DNA of 64,000 nt from Corallium rubrum (GCA_964035015.1 CAXIUP010000152.1:21001-85000), one strand, 5' to 3'. Shown: positions 33,943 to 45,745, numbered from the stretch's first letter. Notes: a model not told the origin generated them from the sequence alone. Numbers and translations: made by a program.

Positions 33943-36900
33943 ATGAGGGAAAAAGTTCGTATTGCTTTAAACAGCAAGGATACTGTAGCTCTACAAGAGC
34001 TTTATGATGAAATGTTCATGAAACTTTCGTCAAGTGCTTTACGCACTGAAGGTGAGCTTTTGCAGAGGATCGGAAAGGATATTTATCGGAATATCAATGG
34101 CGAGATGTTTATACCAGATTGCGCAAAGAGCAAGGGGAATTCTCTGATTGCTTTGAGGTAAGAAACCCTAGCTATAAATATGATTTGAATATCATTATAA
34201 TTTTTATGATAATTAGATTTACTCTTGGGTCTAGGCCTAAACTTCGCGGTGTGCTTGTATTTAGTTGTCCACAGTGTTCAGTCATGAAACGTGTATCGCA
34301 CAGACTAAAACTAGTGTATGCCAGTAATTTGATCTTGCTTGGAGATATGTTCATGGTTTAATATTAATTGTAATTTAATCTTTGTGAGAGTAACCCAGCC
34401 AACCAGGCAGTTTATATTCAAAAGACAAATTGAAACTTCAAACTGTCCAAAGCTGAGAAGTCATGTCATGTATTGTTTTTATTTAATATATTTTCTAGAT
34501 CTGATGCTACTGGAAACTGCATGTACAGCTCGGTTTCCCTGTTACTTGTAGGTGACAATACTCTGGTTGATGATCTTAGAATTATGACATCAATTGAGCT
34601 TTTCTTGCATGCTGATTATTATGGTAAGCATCCTTGTTTCATTTCCACCTTTGAAGCCCATAAGAACGACCCTTTTGCATCACTGTCAGGTATGGTTGCT
34701 ATGTCTGTATCCTTTGAAGCCATTGATAGTGATACTAACTTGTCCTTAGATGAGTTAATTAAGGCAGAAGCTATGTATAATTTTAATGATAAAAAATGGT
34801 GTGGATTTTTATGCTTGTTGGCTTTGTCAACAGTTACTCGTAGGAATATTTTTTCGTATTACCCTGATTTTGATTCTAGGGTTAGGAGGTGGAGTTTGTT
34901 ATTCAACCAAAAAATTGAACCTCGTTTGCCTGTAAAACCACTTTCTCCTGACCTATTAAGAGTATTGTTTTGTTATGAAGGAATTCTTCCTTTATCTGTT
35001 TTGTTTAAGCATAACCATTATGTACCATTAATCTGTGGTGCAGCGAAAAAAAGAAAATTAAATTCTTCTGCTTCTTCCATATCTAAAAAGCCTTGCAGGA
35101 CTCAATCAAAATTACCATCTTGGCCTCCTATTAATAAAAACTTAAATGAGACAAAAGAAAATTCTTCACAAGCACCCTCAACATCTGCCAATTTATCTAT
35201 GCCAACTGAGTCTTTAAGTGATTGTTCTTCAGCTACAATGGTTACATCTACAGGTAAGTATGATATGGCTTCATCATGTAGAGTAACTATGGTTGTCTCC
35301 TCTGATGTTCAAAAGGAAGTTAATTTATCTTCCCATAAAGATAATGCAACAAGTTCATCAGTTTCTTCATTAATTACTAACCCTCATGCAAATTTAGAAC
35401 ATAGGAATGAGTTTGATATTGCTTTTTATAGGGAGAAGGTTAAAGGTAAGAAAAATTCTGAAATTGAAAATTTAATTAAAAATGTATTTGTTCCTGATGA
35501 ATTATACTCATTCCCAAAAACTAATGGGAGAAATTTTCGCACCAGTTGGCTTAAAAGTCATTCTTGGCTTTGTTATTCACCCAGTTTAGATGGTGGTTTT
35601 TGCCTTCCATGTGTTTTGTTTGGAGATAGAATTCCAGATAAGTTATCTAAAATTAGGAAACTTTTTTATGAACCTGTAACATACTGGCCTGATGCCAAAG
35701 CATGTTTTACAAGGCATGAAAATACGAAGGCAGCTGGTCTTCACCGTGAAACTACAGCCATTTTTACAGCATTTTTAGATAACCTCTCAGGGAAAACACA
35801 ACCAATTGATGTCATGATTGATGCAAACATGAGAGAAAAAATTGCTGAAAACAGGAAGAAGCTTGTGCCAATTGTGGATACTATTATTACATGTGGTCGT
35901 TTGGGGTTGTCTTTTAGGGGCCATAGAGATGATTCTAAATATCATCCAGAAGTGGGGGAATATTCTGAAGGTGGGGTAGGAAACTTCATTGAGTTAATTA
36001 ATTATCGTGTTCGTGGTGGGGATGTAACCCTTAAGTCCCATCTCAGCCAATGTGCCAAAAACGCTTCATATATCTCAAAAACCACACAAAATGAGCTTAT
36101 TGAGTGTTGTGGCAAAGTTATTACTGACGAATTAATTGCTGAGATAAAGAAAAGTAAATTTTATGCTATTCTTGCTGATGAGGCAGCTGATTGCTCAAAT
36201 AAAGAACAGATGTCCTTAGTGCTGCGATTTGTAGATGAGGAATTAAATGTAAGGGAGGAATTCCTTCGATTTATTCATTGCAAGGAAGGATTGTCAGGAA
36301 AAGACCTTGCTTCAGTTATTTTGAAATGTTTAAAATATGAAGATCTTACTTTAAATATTCAGGACTGTCGGGGGCAGGGATATGATGGTGCTGGGGCAGT
36401 TTCTGGCTGTGTTAAAGGTCTTTCCACAAGAATTGCTCGAATAAATAGCAAAGCTGTATATACTCATTGTTTTAGCCATGGATTAAATTTGAGCATTTGT
36501 GGTTCTTGTTCTGTTCCCTGTGTGCGCAATGTTTTGGATCAAGTGAAGCAACTTTCCTATTTTTTCAATCTGTCCGAGCCAAGGCAGTTAATTCTTGAAA
36601 GTAATGTGTCTAAACATTGTCCTGATTCTAGAAAGTCGAAACTTAGAGATGTTTGCAGGACGAGGTGGGTAGAACGTATTCTGGGATTAGATACTTTTGA
36701 AGAACTTTTTGTTGCTATTGTTTTTACTTTAGAGGAAATGAGCTTCAATCTCGAGAAGAAATGCAACAGAGATACATCCAGCAAAGCAACATCATTTTTG
36801 AAACTCATAACATCCTTTGATTTTATTGTTGGCTTAGTAGTAACAAGGTGTGTGTTTGATTTAACACTGCCTGTGACCGAGTTACTACAATCTAGAACCA

Positions 36901-37709
36901 ATGATATTGCTGATGGGTTGCATTTAATTGAGTCACTAAAAAATTTAGCAATTTCAATCAGGAATAGTATTGACACTTTTCACACTAAATGGTATGCTAA
37001 GGCTTTAGATTTAGCTGGTAAAGTTAACGTTGATGAAGTGAAACCTAGGACATGTAATCGTCAAATCAATAGAAGTAATGTTCCTGCAGAGTCTGTCTCT
37101 GATTATTTTAAGAAATCCCTTACCATTCCCCTAGCTGATCATTTGTATACAGAGTTAATAAACAGATTTGACACAGCTTCAACCAATGCCTATTATGGTT
37201 TGTACATCATCCCTTCTAAAATGATTTGGTCACTATCCAGTCCTGAAAAGGTGGATTGGAAAGGGAAATTTTCATTGTTTTCATCTCTTTATTTGGATGA
37301 TCTTCCCAATCCTCTAGCATTAGATGGTGAACTTGAACTCTGGGAGAAGTATTGGGAGACTAAGACTACATGCCATCCTGACAATATATCTTCCACATTG
37401 AAAGATATTAACTTTCCTGGCTTTGAAAACATCAAAGTGTTACTGAGAATTTTAGCAACTATTCCAGTAACGTCTTGTGAATGTGAGAGAACATTCTCAG
37501 CTTTAAGAAGACTTAAAGATTACACCCGAAATAACATGGTTGCTGATCGGTTGAATGGGCTTGCTTTATTGTATGTACATCAGGAAATTCACCCTGATAT
37601 TCAAAGAGTCATTGATTGTTTGGTAGTGACAAAAGAAGGATTGCATTACTTTAAGTTAAAAAGAAAAGTTAGGTTATATGTATTTAAAAAAAAGTTTAAA
37701 AAAAGTTAA
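33943..37709 (+). CDS. OTU-hAT fusion transposase (2 exons, ~1141 aa)
   Basis: Exon 1 is 33943-34157 (donor GTAAGA) and exon 2 is 34499-37709 (acceptor TTTTCTAG); the join is in phase (AG+A gives Arg72). Across the join lies an OTU-like protease core, DATGNCMYSSVSLL with the putative nucleophile Cys79, and LFKHNHYVPLI with His245. A Ser/Thr-rich linker follows (about 250-400). Then comes a TTF/ZMYM-type zinc finger region (SWLCYSPSLDGGFCLPCVLF), the hAT catalytic core with ADEAADCSNKEQMSLVLRF (first Asp), QGYDGAGAVSGCVKGLS (second Asp), THCFSHGLNLSICG and CRTRWVERI, and the C-terminal dimerisation block ATIPVTSCECERTFSALRRL. There are no stops or frameshifts. The start at 33943 is the first Met of exon 1. 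The OTU activity is inferred from the Cys/His motifs only. Confidence 0.85.
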
Positions 37710-38109
37710 AAAGTTAAGTTACACGTATTTCAGGATACATGTAACTACTGTAACCTACCAGTACCAATAATTCCTTTACACCAGTACACCAATCTAAACA
37801 AGTACACTACACATAGAGCTGCTTCCACTGTGAAGATGCCGTTATATCAGTATAGAACGTAGTGTACATTGATTGCTGAATTATCCATGATATTTATTTT
37901 TTTATCTTTGGGGAGACATCCACTTTGTGGCGACCTTTCTTAATTAATATAACTTCAATATCTAAACTATTCTTCCTAGAGGTCCAATCCTTCATTGGTC
38001 CAGTGGTTACTACATGCAGGTGGTAGCCAGGGAAAACCTCGAAGTGTTTGGTAAAATCAAACTGGAGGCACTCTTCTCATACATTGCTAATTTCTGTTTT
38101 CCTTATTAT

Positions 38110-38217
38110 TACAGTATTAATATATAATATATAATATATAATATATAATATATAATATATAATATATAATATATAATATATAATATATAATATATAATAT
38201 ATAATATATAATATATA

Positions 38218-38285
<68 letters not shown>

Positions 38286-38290
38286 TACAT
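38110..38290. repeat. AT-rich microsatellite (TATAATA)n-(TA)n-(CA)n
   Basis: About 110 bp of ATATTATAT-type units, then about 45 bp of TA and a short ACACAC tail. ORFs across it are low-complexity by-products. Confidence 0.95.
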
Positions 38291-38554
38291 ATACAACATG
38301 TCATGTAGTACTTTTTTTACCTGGTCCTGTATGATTATGTGATGTCATAATAAACTTGACTAGTAAATGGTGATTGGTTTCTTCTTTTAATATAAATTTA
38401 CATGTGTAGCTACAGTACTAAATGCTGATATCCACATGAACCAATAACTACATGTGCTGCATTACAGTTATTTTTTGCATTTTATTATCTGGCTTATATA
38501 ATATCTCCTTAATTCTAGTAACTGCAGTATTCATATAAACAGGTAGTGACTTAG

Positions 38555-39150
38555 ATTAGTTGGGGGCTAAAGGGTTAGGATGACCGGGATGATGTAGAGA
38601 GTTGAGCTCCTCTATGTCCATGAAATGTCCCATTATGGTCATAAATAAAAGCTTCTCTTAATCAGACATTGTCTGCTTGGGTAGAGGTGTAAAAGGCGGG
38701 TATCTGGCGCCTGAAAACCAGACAGCTCGTGTAACGTAGATTGGTGCTTGGTGGGTAGTGGTTTGGATTAGTTGTAACTTAGGATAACTGGGATGATGTA
38801 GAGAGTTGAGCTCCTCTATGTCCATGAAATGTCCCATTATGGTCATAAATAAAAGCTTCTCTTAATCAGACATTGTCTGCTTGGGTAGAGGCGTAAAAGG
38901 CGGGTATCTGGCGCCTGAAAACCAGACAGCTCGCAGTAACGTAGATTGGTGCTGGGTGGGTAGTGGTTTGGATTAGTTGTAACTTAGGATGGCCGGGATG
39001 ATGTAGAGAGTTGAGCTCCTCTATGTCCATGAAATGTCCCATTATGGTCACTAGTCATAGCTTCTTCTAACCAGACATTGTCTGTTTGGGTTAACGTATA
39101 AAAGGCGAGTATCTGGCGCCTGAAAACCAGACAGCTCTGGGTAGGTGGGG
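38555..39150. repeat. Three tandem copies of a ~205-bp unit
   Basis: The landmark AGGAT followed by GGGATGATGTAGAGAGTTG starts at 38577, 38781 and 38986 (period 204-205). Units contain AACCAGACAGCTC and GTCCATGAAATGTCCCATTA. They lie in the 3' non-coding part of the hAT element. Confidence 0.85.
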
Positions 39151-39612
39151 CTCAACAGCCATGGAAGGCAGCCCACCTAGGAGAAGGAAAACTCTGATTT
39201 CAAACCCCAGTTAGACCTTCACTTTTGTGTTGGTCGGGCTGTCCATGTCGGATTCACTGACTACAGGGATACGTTTTTGGTGTTTCCTAGACATGCTGAT
39301 GAGCTCTGATATAGAGCGAAACAGCCATTTTTTTTAAGTCAGTACAATATAATCACGTATCTCTACTGTTTATCGTATTAGACCTCACTAATCCAAACCT
39401 AATTTTGACATTTTTTAAAAAAAAATTATAAAATGCGCTAAAAAAATATGTTTTAAGTCTTCGAAACTTCTGATTAAAAGTGTTGTCAGAACGCGGGAAA
39501 TGCCATTTCAGAGACCCAAATTCCAAAATTTTTCCGGGGGGGCATGCCCCCGGACCCCCCTAGATGGGTTTGACTAAGTGCTCAAAATTCCTAGATCCAC
39601 CCCTGTCTTTCA

Positions 39613-40536
39613 CAATTTAAGAATAGTTTACTTGTCAATGGTAATGTTCAACTGATTACCAGTAGGAAATTAAATATTGTGAAATATTTGAATGACAGTG
39701 AAAAACTATGCTTTACTCTGAACATGCAATGTCTGCAGGATTTATTAAGGAATCTGTATTAAACGTCCATTATGCATGCATATGCTGTATACATTTTAGC
39801 CTGACTAAACTTTAGTTGATGCCACAGTACATGATAAATAGTATACTTTTCATTTTTCAACCATCATTGGCAAGTGATTCTTGATTGAACATGTAAATAA
39901 ATTCAGGTGAGATGTTTCAATCTTCAGATGACAAAATGACATAAAGGTAGCTGTCCGACCAAGATATCATACAGATTCGCTGTAAAGTGCTCACACCAAG
40001 CTGTATATGATGGATATGATGAAATTTAACTGTTTCATAAGCCTTCTAGACCGACAATTATTAAAATTGTGGATTTTCTATTTAATTACAACTTTGGACT
40101 ACAACTTGTGTTGACTTGATTGGTCTTTCAGAAGTTGATGAAAATATTTACTCAAGCAGTTCCATAAATGTAAAATCCATCAATTCTGCTTTATAGTGAG
40201 AAGCACTGAGGTATTGCAGTCTTTGGCTAATTATAACTAGTTTCTTACCTTGACAAAATCTTGCCGAAATCGAAAGAGACAGCAACTTTATTTCCGATCG
40301 TTCATATAAAACAAGATGGACGCAGCAAGAATAGCAGAGGCACTTGATCACATGATTTGTCACTACTAGATCACATTAGGCTGTTACCTACTTCGTTCAT
40401 ACCTCGGCACAAATCGGTACACACCGCTTTATTCGTAAGAAGATCGTTCATGTGCCGACGAATCTGCTATATCAGTTACCTATTACGTCACAAAAGTGCG
40501 AATACCCAGATATCTTTTTACGGATACATAACGTTT
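39613..40536. other. AT-rich non-coding stretch
   Basis: No gene was recognised. A very short ORF beginning ATGGACGCAGCAAGAATAGC at about 40316 ends after 17 codons and is not supported. A CRE/ATF-like TTACGTCA is at about 40483-40490. Confidence 0.4.
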
Positions 40537-40554
40537 ACGTTGCTATAGCAACGT
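40537..40554. promoter_or_regulatory. Perfect 18-bp palindrome resembling an RFX X-box
   Basis: ACGTTGCTATAGCAACGT is fully self-complementary. Its core GTTGCTATAGCAAC fits the RFX-type X-box pattern (two GTTGC half-sites with a 2-4-nt centre). It lies about 50 bp from the TTACGTCA motif and just before the outer edge of the fold-back element. A regulatory role is inference. Confidence 0.35.
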
Positions 40555-40560
40555 AGACGC

Positions 40561-43500
40561 AAAAATAGACAATTCCCATTATAGCAAAGCTTCATGGGAA
40601 ATGTGGTAGGCTTCACTTGCAGGCGAAATGGCCGCCGCGAAGCGAGCATTTTGCTTGTGAGAAGAACGGATTCTTTTAAGCACATTTTTTTGTAGCGCAG
40701 GAGAATTTTGAAAAGGGCAATGTATTTGGGGGACTATATAGAACGTTGTGTGCCAAGGACAGCGAAATCAGAGCAGAAATGGACGAGAAAATTGCTATAG
40801 AACTATTGAAAGAGTGAAGAATATGCTAGTAAATACGTTCCCGAAGGGAGGTTCTTCTCGACGTTTTCAGGTGAGTAAGCTTAGTGAACATCGGACAGCT
40901 CACCATTTTGCCTCACAGACATGTGTGTGTTGTTGTTCTATCGCGATCTCGTATTTTCTGAATTACCAAGTGTTCTGTAATGATTTTTTCGTTTGTTGAA
41001 ATTGACAACTTTTGGCGATTGATGTCGTTCGATTCAAAATGTCCTCTGAAGACAGTGTTTTTAAAGAGTCTTTAATTTTTTTGGCACGGAAACAACCCGG
41101 TTTTATCGGCAACGGCACTGGCACTTTGTAAAAACACCAAGAAGAAAGCACTTTTGCCTGACTTTCTACTGTTTTTCTTTTCTGTTTCCTTTGTTGTGGT
41201 CAGTTCATTTCCTGTCAAATAAACCAGTAGGTTCTGGAACTATTGTAGGCTGTAAATATATATTCATAACTATATTATTCGTTTAAGACGTTGAAAATTT
41301 GCTGAGTTTTGTTGCTGTGTTGTAGTCAACAAGCTTTGTAAAACACAGGGGACCGGGGTGGTGCCACTGAGGCAGAGGTGCTATACCCCCTGTTGAGGAA
41401 CCATAGCCCTCCAGGCCCCATCAGGGAAAACTTATCAATTTGTCAGGGAATCTGGAAGGAAAACTGTCTTTTTGTCAATTGGCAAAGAACTTTTTAACTG
41501 ATTAATTAGCCAGACAAGTAATTAATGCTTTTGTACCTTAGCCGCTGTGTTGAGGAATTCTTGGCACCACCCCTGGTAAAACCAAAGGACCAACATCTTC
41601 AGAAAGGAAGAGAAAGGAGGTGGAACATCTTACTGTATTCCTACCTGTACATGATAGCAACACAAAATGAAATCCAGAACTTTCATTTTGCTAATTTCTA
41701 ATTGACAGAAAGCTGAGAAAGATGTGGTTGCATTGGGTTGGTAGAGCTAACTTTGTCTGACTCCATTGAAGTACATGGTTCATTATCCATTTTATAAATT
41801 AATACTAAAACCTATTTACAGATATATATGAGTTATAATTACATATTTTACAATTTACTATTTAAAGATTTATATACAGAACCTACCTAAAATTTTTAAT
41901 ATTAATTATATATTATAAAACTACTACTAAAATTTGTCTACTATTACAGTATCTATGAAGAGAACACTGAGAAAAGTTTGAAATTTATAAATAAAGAATG
42001 TTGTACATAATTTACAGACTATCTATAGCCTTAAATTATAATTTCCAAGTCACTGTTTTACCAGGGGTGGTGCCAAGAATTCCCCAACACAGGGGCTAAA
42101 GTCCCTGACAAGGGGGCTAGTAGGGGGATCTGGGGATGCTCCCCCAGAAAATGTTCAAAATTTGAATGTCTAGAATAGCTTTTTCCATCTTCTCAGTGTG
42201 AAATTATCTGTGTTTCTACAGGAGTTTTATTTCACATTTAAGCATTAATGGTGATTTCCTTTGATTGAAATTAAAACGTTGTGGGGGTTGGGGTGGGTGG
42301 GGTTGGGGGGTGCTTACATGAGCAGTGGGTGCTTACATGAGCAAAATGTGCCTTATGCGAAAAACTGATTTTACATGTATAAAGTCCACACAACACTCTG
42401 AATATATGAAAATAAACAAAACCATATTGAAACAAACAAAACTAGCTATATTACAAAATATGAATTTAAAAATATGCATTTATATGGTATAAAAGTCTTT
42501 TAATCATGTTCGTCAAACCCATCAAAGTCTGAATCTGAGTCCAAGTCAAACAATATCCAGGTAGGTAGGTCATCTTTGCCTAATGCAGGAAAGTTGTCTG
42601 AAACGAGATCATCTTCGGTCCCTTTGTGAAGACGTGGTCAGTTGTACTGAGAGAATGTTTAAAAATAGCCTGGAAAATTACTTTTTCCTTAAACAGGGGG
42701 GGGGGGGGGGAGTGCTTGCTTCAAGATGGGTGCTTACCTGGTCAACTACAGTAATTACTTGTCTGGCTAATTAATCAGTTAAAAAGTTCTTTGCCAATTG
42801 ACAAAAAGACAGTTTTCCTTCCAGATTCCCTGACAAATTGATAAGTTTTCCCTGATGGGGCCTGGAGGGCTATGGTTCCCCAACAGGGGGTGTAGCACCC
42901 CTGCCCCCACCTGCCTCAGTGGCACCACCCCGGTCCCCTGTGTTTTACAAAGCTTGTTGACCACAACACAGCAACAAAACTCAGCAAATTTTCAACGTTT
43001 TAAACGAATAATATAGTTATGAATATATATTTACAGCCTACAATAGTTCCAGAACCTACTGGTTTATTTGACAGGATATGAACTGACCACAACAAAGGAA
43101 ACAGAAAAGAAAAACAGTAGAAAGTCAGGCAAAAGTGCTTTCTTCTTGGTGTTTTTACAAAGTGCCAGTGCCGTTGCCGATAAAACCGGGTTGTTTCCGT
43201 GCCAAAAAAATTAAAGACTCTTTAAAAACACTGTCTTCAGAGGACATTCTGAATCGAACGAATGAGACATCAATCGCCAAAAGTTGTCAATTTCAACAAA
43301 CGAAAAAATCATTACAGAACACTTGGTAATTCAGAAAATACGAGATCGCGATAGAACAACAACACACACATGTCTGTGAGGCAAAATGGTGAGCTGTCCA
43401 ATGTTCACTAAGCTTACTCACCTGAAAACGTCGAGAAGAACCTCCCTTCGGGAACGTATTTACTAGCATATTCTTCACTCTTTCAATAGTTCTATAGCAA

Positions 43501-43705
43501 TTTTCTCGTCCATTTCTGCTCTGATTTCGCTGTCCTTGGCACACAACGTTCTATAATCTATATAGTCCCCCAAATACATTGCCCTTTTCGAAATTCTCCT
43601 GCGCTACAAAAAAATGTGCTTAAAAGAATCCATTCTTCTCACAAGCAAAATGCTGAAGCCTACCACATTTCCCATGATGCTTTGCTATAATGGGAATTGT
43701 CTATT
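40561..43705. mobile_element. Large fold-back element with ~0.95-kb inverted arms
   Basis: The left arm (about 40561-41525) and right arm (about 42752-43705) are near-identical inverted copies; for example, the same short frames occur at 40748-40999 (+) and 43293-43544 (-), and at 40963-41151 (-) and 43135-43329 (+). The left arm has an extra ~32 bp (40614-40645, containing AAATGGCCGCC). Inside, 41539-41584 and 42056-42100 form a second inverted pair (CTTGGCACCACCCCTGGT). The middle has G-rich tracts at 42280-42310 and 42697-42712 and several GGGTGCTTAC repeats. No transposase is seen and no target duplication was found. Confidence 0.75.
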
Positions 43706-43746
43706 GCATGTTTGCGCGAGCTAATTTCGTACATATTTATTGGTCA
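43706..43746 (-). pseudogene. Short continuation of Ty3 gag (copy A) beyond the MITE
   Basis: After removal of the MITE and one target copy, the minus strand continues the Gag-like pattern ESID...Y-V..L...QTCN for about 40 bases before the fold-back element begins. It is very short, and it is called only because it joins 44571-45017 across the MITE. Confidence 0.4.
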
Positions 43747-43757
43747 ATGCTTTCATT

Positions 43758-44559
43758 AGGCTCGGTTTCCAGCCTTATTTCGGGCTCGTGAGCTTGTCAT
43801 TGTCAATTTCCACCAATCACAAACGCGCCTGCACATTTTCAGCAGGCATATATTATTGAACATTTGTATAAATTATCGTGACAGCCCAAAGTGGCGACCG
43901 GATTTTCGAAACTTTTGAAGATTTTTTTTAAAGATTTGCAGCGTGACCATTAGTGGCCAAGATGTGTTTGCCATTTAGCCTACTAGGTCAGGAAAGTCAC
44001 TGATATTTCAGTCAGCGTCAATAGTTTGTTGATATCGTAAAACCTAACTCGAAATCAATCACAACTGCGATTTCGCCTTTGATTTCTTTCATGGAAGATG
44101 ATCAGATGCGGTTTCTCACGTCAGTTTGAATCACGGCAGAGTTCGGCGACGATTTCTAGAACGACGAAGATGCTAAAAAGCGAATTGAACCTGGTGAACG
44201 TGAGATTGTTTATTTACGTTAATATAGTTTGTGTCTTCGTGAAATGGCGGGCCTAATTGTTGATTAAAGATGTCCATAAGAAGATGTCCATAAGAAAATA
44301 TTGCGCCTTGCTTCAGTTCACGAAGCTCACTAAATTATAAGTCGTGTCTTTGCTGTATTTCTGCTATTTCAAACATCTGCGATTTATCGTTCACTGACTC
44401 TGTTTATAGTGTTGGTTGGATCCGATGAATGACAAAAATATCTTTGCCGTGTGTAAATTATGCATTTACGTCACAGACATAACAAGCCGCTCACGCGTCC
44501 AGCCGTTCGTAGAGGGCGGTAAAGTCCCGCGAGTCGAGATAAGGCTGGAAATCGAGCCT
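43758..44559. mobile_element. MITE (802 bp) with an 11-bp target duplication
   Basis: The ends AGGCTCGGTTTCCAGCCTTA and, inverted, AGGCTCGATTTCCAGCCTTA differ at one position and extend with mismatches to about 35 bp. ATGCTTTCATT flanks the element on both sides (43747-43757 and 44560-44570). TSD length and long TIRs fit a Mutator-like class. It is inserted in the gag of Ty3 copy A. The interior is non-coding. Confidence 0.8.
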
Positions 44560-44570
44560 ATGCTTTCATT

Positions 44571-45073
44571 ATCTTCTTGGTTTCGTCGGTTGAAATTGAA
44601 TATAAATCTTTCGTATGTTTCGTTAGTTTCTCCGACGCAAAATTCTTCAAACTTCTCAATAATTTTGCTGAGTACTTGGCGGTCTGTCTCTGTTGCGAAA
44701 TCCATTCCTTCATACATTTCGAGCGCTTCTTCTCCAATTACCGATAGAAACATGGCTGCCTTGAAATTTTCTTCAAAGTGATTTAGTCTGGCGACGATCG
44801 CGTAATTCTGCCATGCTCTTTTAAATCGCTTCCAATTTACCGCAAGGTTTCCTTCCGTCTTCAGAGGCTGAGGCGGTTTTAACCCAGGTGGGAGAGTTGG
44901 CAATGTACTGGCCATGTTCGGAGATGTGTTGTTCTGTCCTGTGCTTGTCCCCCCCGCGGCGGCGTTTGTACGATTCCTTCGCTGCTTAGGTTCTCTGCTT
45001 CTGACATTGCTCTTCATTCACAATCCCGCTCCTGACACCATGTTTGGTTATATAATATAATACTCAATAATCA
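44571..45073 (-). pseudogene. Ty3-type gag N-terminus with primer-binding site and LTR edge (copy A)
   Basis: The frame starts at 45017 and encodes a basic lead, then a Gag core with NWKRFKRAWQNYAIVARL, FLSVIGEEALEMYEGMDF, and NETYERFIFNFNRRNQEDN. It is cut by the MITE at 44560-44570. Upstream on the minus strand, TGGTGTCAGGAGCGGGATT (45022-45040) is a typical Ty3 primer-binding site. It is preceded by about 33 bp ending ...AACCAAACA, the 3' edge of an LTR (45041-45073). The rest of the LTR is replaced by another repeat. Confidence 0.75.
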
Positions 45074-45230
45074 AAAGGGGAGCAGTCATTATTAATGGCG
45101 GGGGGTGGGGTGGAAGATATTTCGCAAAACATGGTAAATTTTTCGTAGCCCCTCGTTTTTTTTGATGAAATTTTTCATGGCCCCCACCAAAATGTTTTTC
45201 TATTTTCGTGACACCCCCCCCCCCCCCCCC
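45074..45230. repeat. Dispersed repeat end (GGGAGCAGTCATTATTAATG) with a C run
   Basis: The same motif followed by GGGGGGTGGG and TTTTTCATGGCCCC occurs inverted at about 52255-52405. A homopolymer of about 20 C ends this copy near 45230. Confidence 0.65.
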
Positions 45231-45408
45231 CTCTTGCCCAATGCAATTTTAAATTTATCTATTTATATTAATGTGTATACTAGTAAATACTCAGAAGCAC
45301 TTATCTTCCATACAAAAATGGTTGCCTTGTACAAACCCGAGTATCATCTTTGTTACCTTTGTTTGCTCTGAGCTGTAAATAAATATTAGATGAAGTACAG
45401 TACATTAC

Positions 45409-45742
45409 CACAGAATAGAAAGACAACCAGAAGTCCGACTCGCGTCGGAACCTTTGAAGTTTATGTCCTCGCGCATGTCGCCTCGCGCATCTTGATTCCT
45501 CGCCATCCTACGCCATCCTACGCCATCCTACGCCATCCTACGCCATCCTGGCAAGTTCCCCCGGCAGTTTGGACCTTCAAAAGAAGGTTAAAACTGCCGG
45601 GGAAACTTGCCAGGATTGCGTAGGATGGCGTAGAAATTGCGTAGGATCGCGTAGGATGGCGTAAAATATCGCGCATGCGCATTGAAGAAATGCGGACAAG
45701 TTTTCACTCGAGTCGGACTTCTGGTTTTCTTACTATTCTGTG
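45409..45742. repeat. Fold-back element with short central gap
   Basis: The outer ends CACAGAATAG and its complement frame arms of about 160 bp (45409-45575 and 45580-45742). They include CCAGAAGTCCGACTCG at both ends and GCCGG near the centre. The left arm contains five tandem CGCCATCCTA decamers (45503-45550), matched on the right by fewer GTAGGATGGC copies. Confidence 0.75.
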
Positions 45743-45745
45743 ACA

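Larger units (their letters stand above)
33269..39604 (+). mobile_element. Apparently intact hAT DNA transposon (6.3 kb)
   Basis: The termini are GGGGCGGATTTAG (33269) and CTAGATCCACCCC (ending about 39604), an inverted repeat with two mismatches. CTGTCTTTCA occurs at both outer borders, overlapping the ends, which fits an 8-bp hAT target duplication whose exact register is ambiguous. The right subterminal part has the GGGGGGCATGCCCCCGGACC palindrome often seen in hAT ends. One spliced transposase gene is inside, followed by a microsatellite and a ~205-bp triplicated repeat. Confidence 0.85.

Noticed and set aside
38077-38304. ORFs rich in Ile-Tyr over the AT microsatellite
   Set aside because: Low-complexity translation of a simple repeat; no start context or homology.
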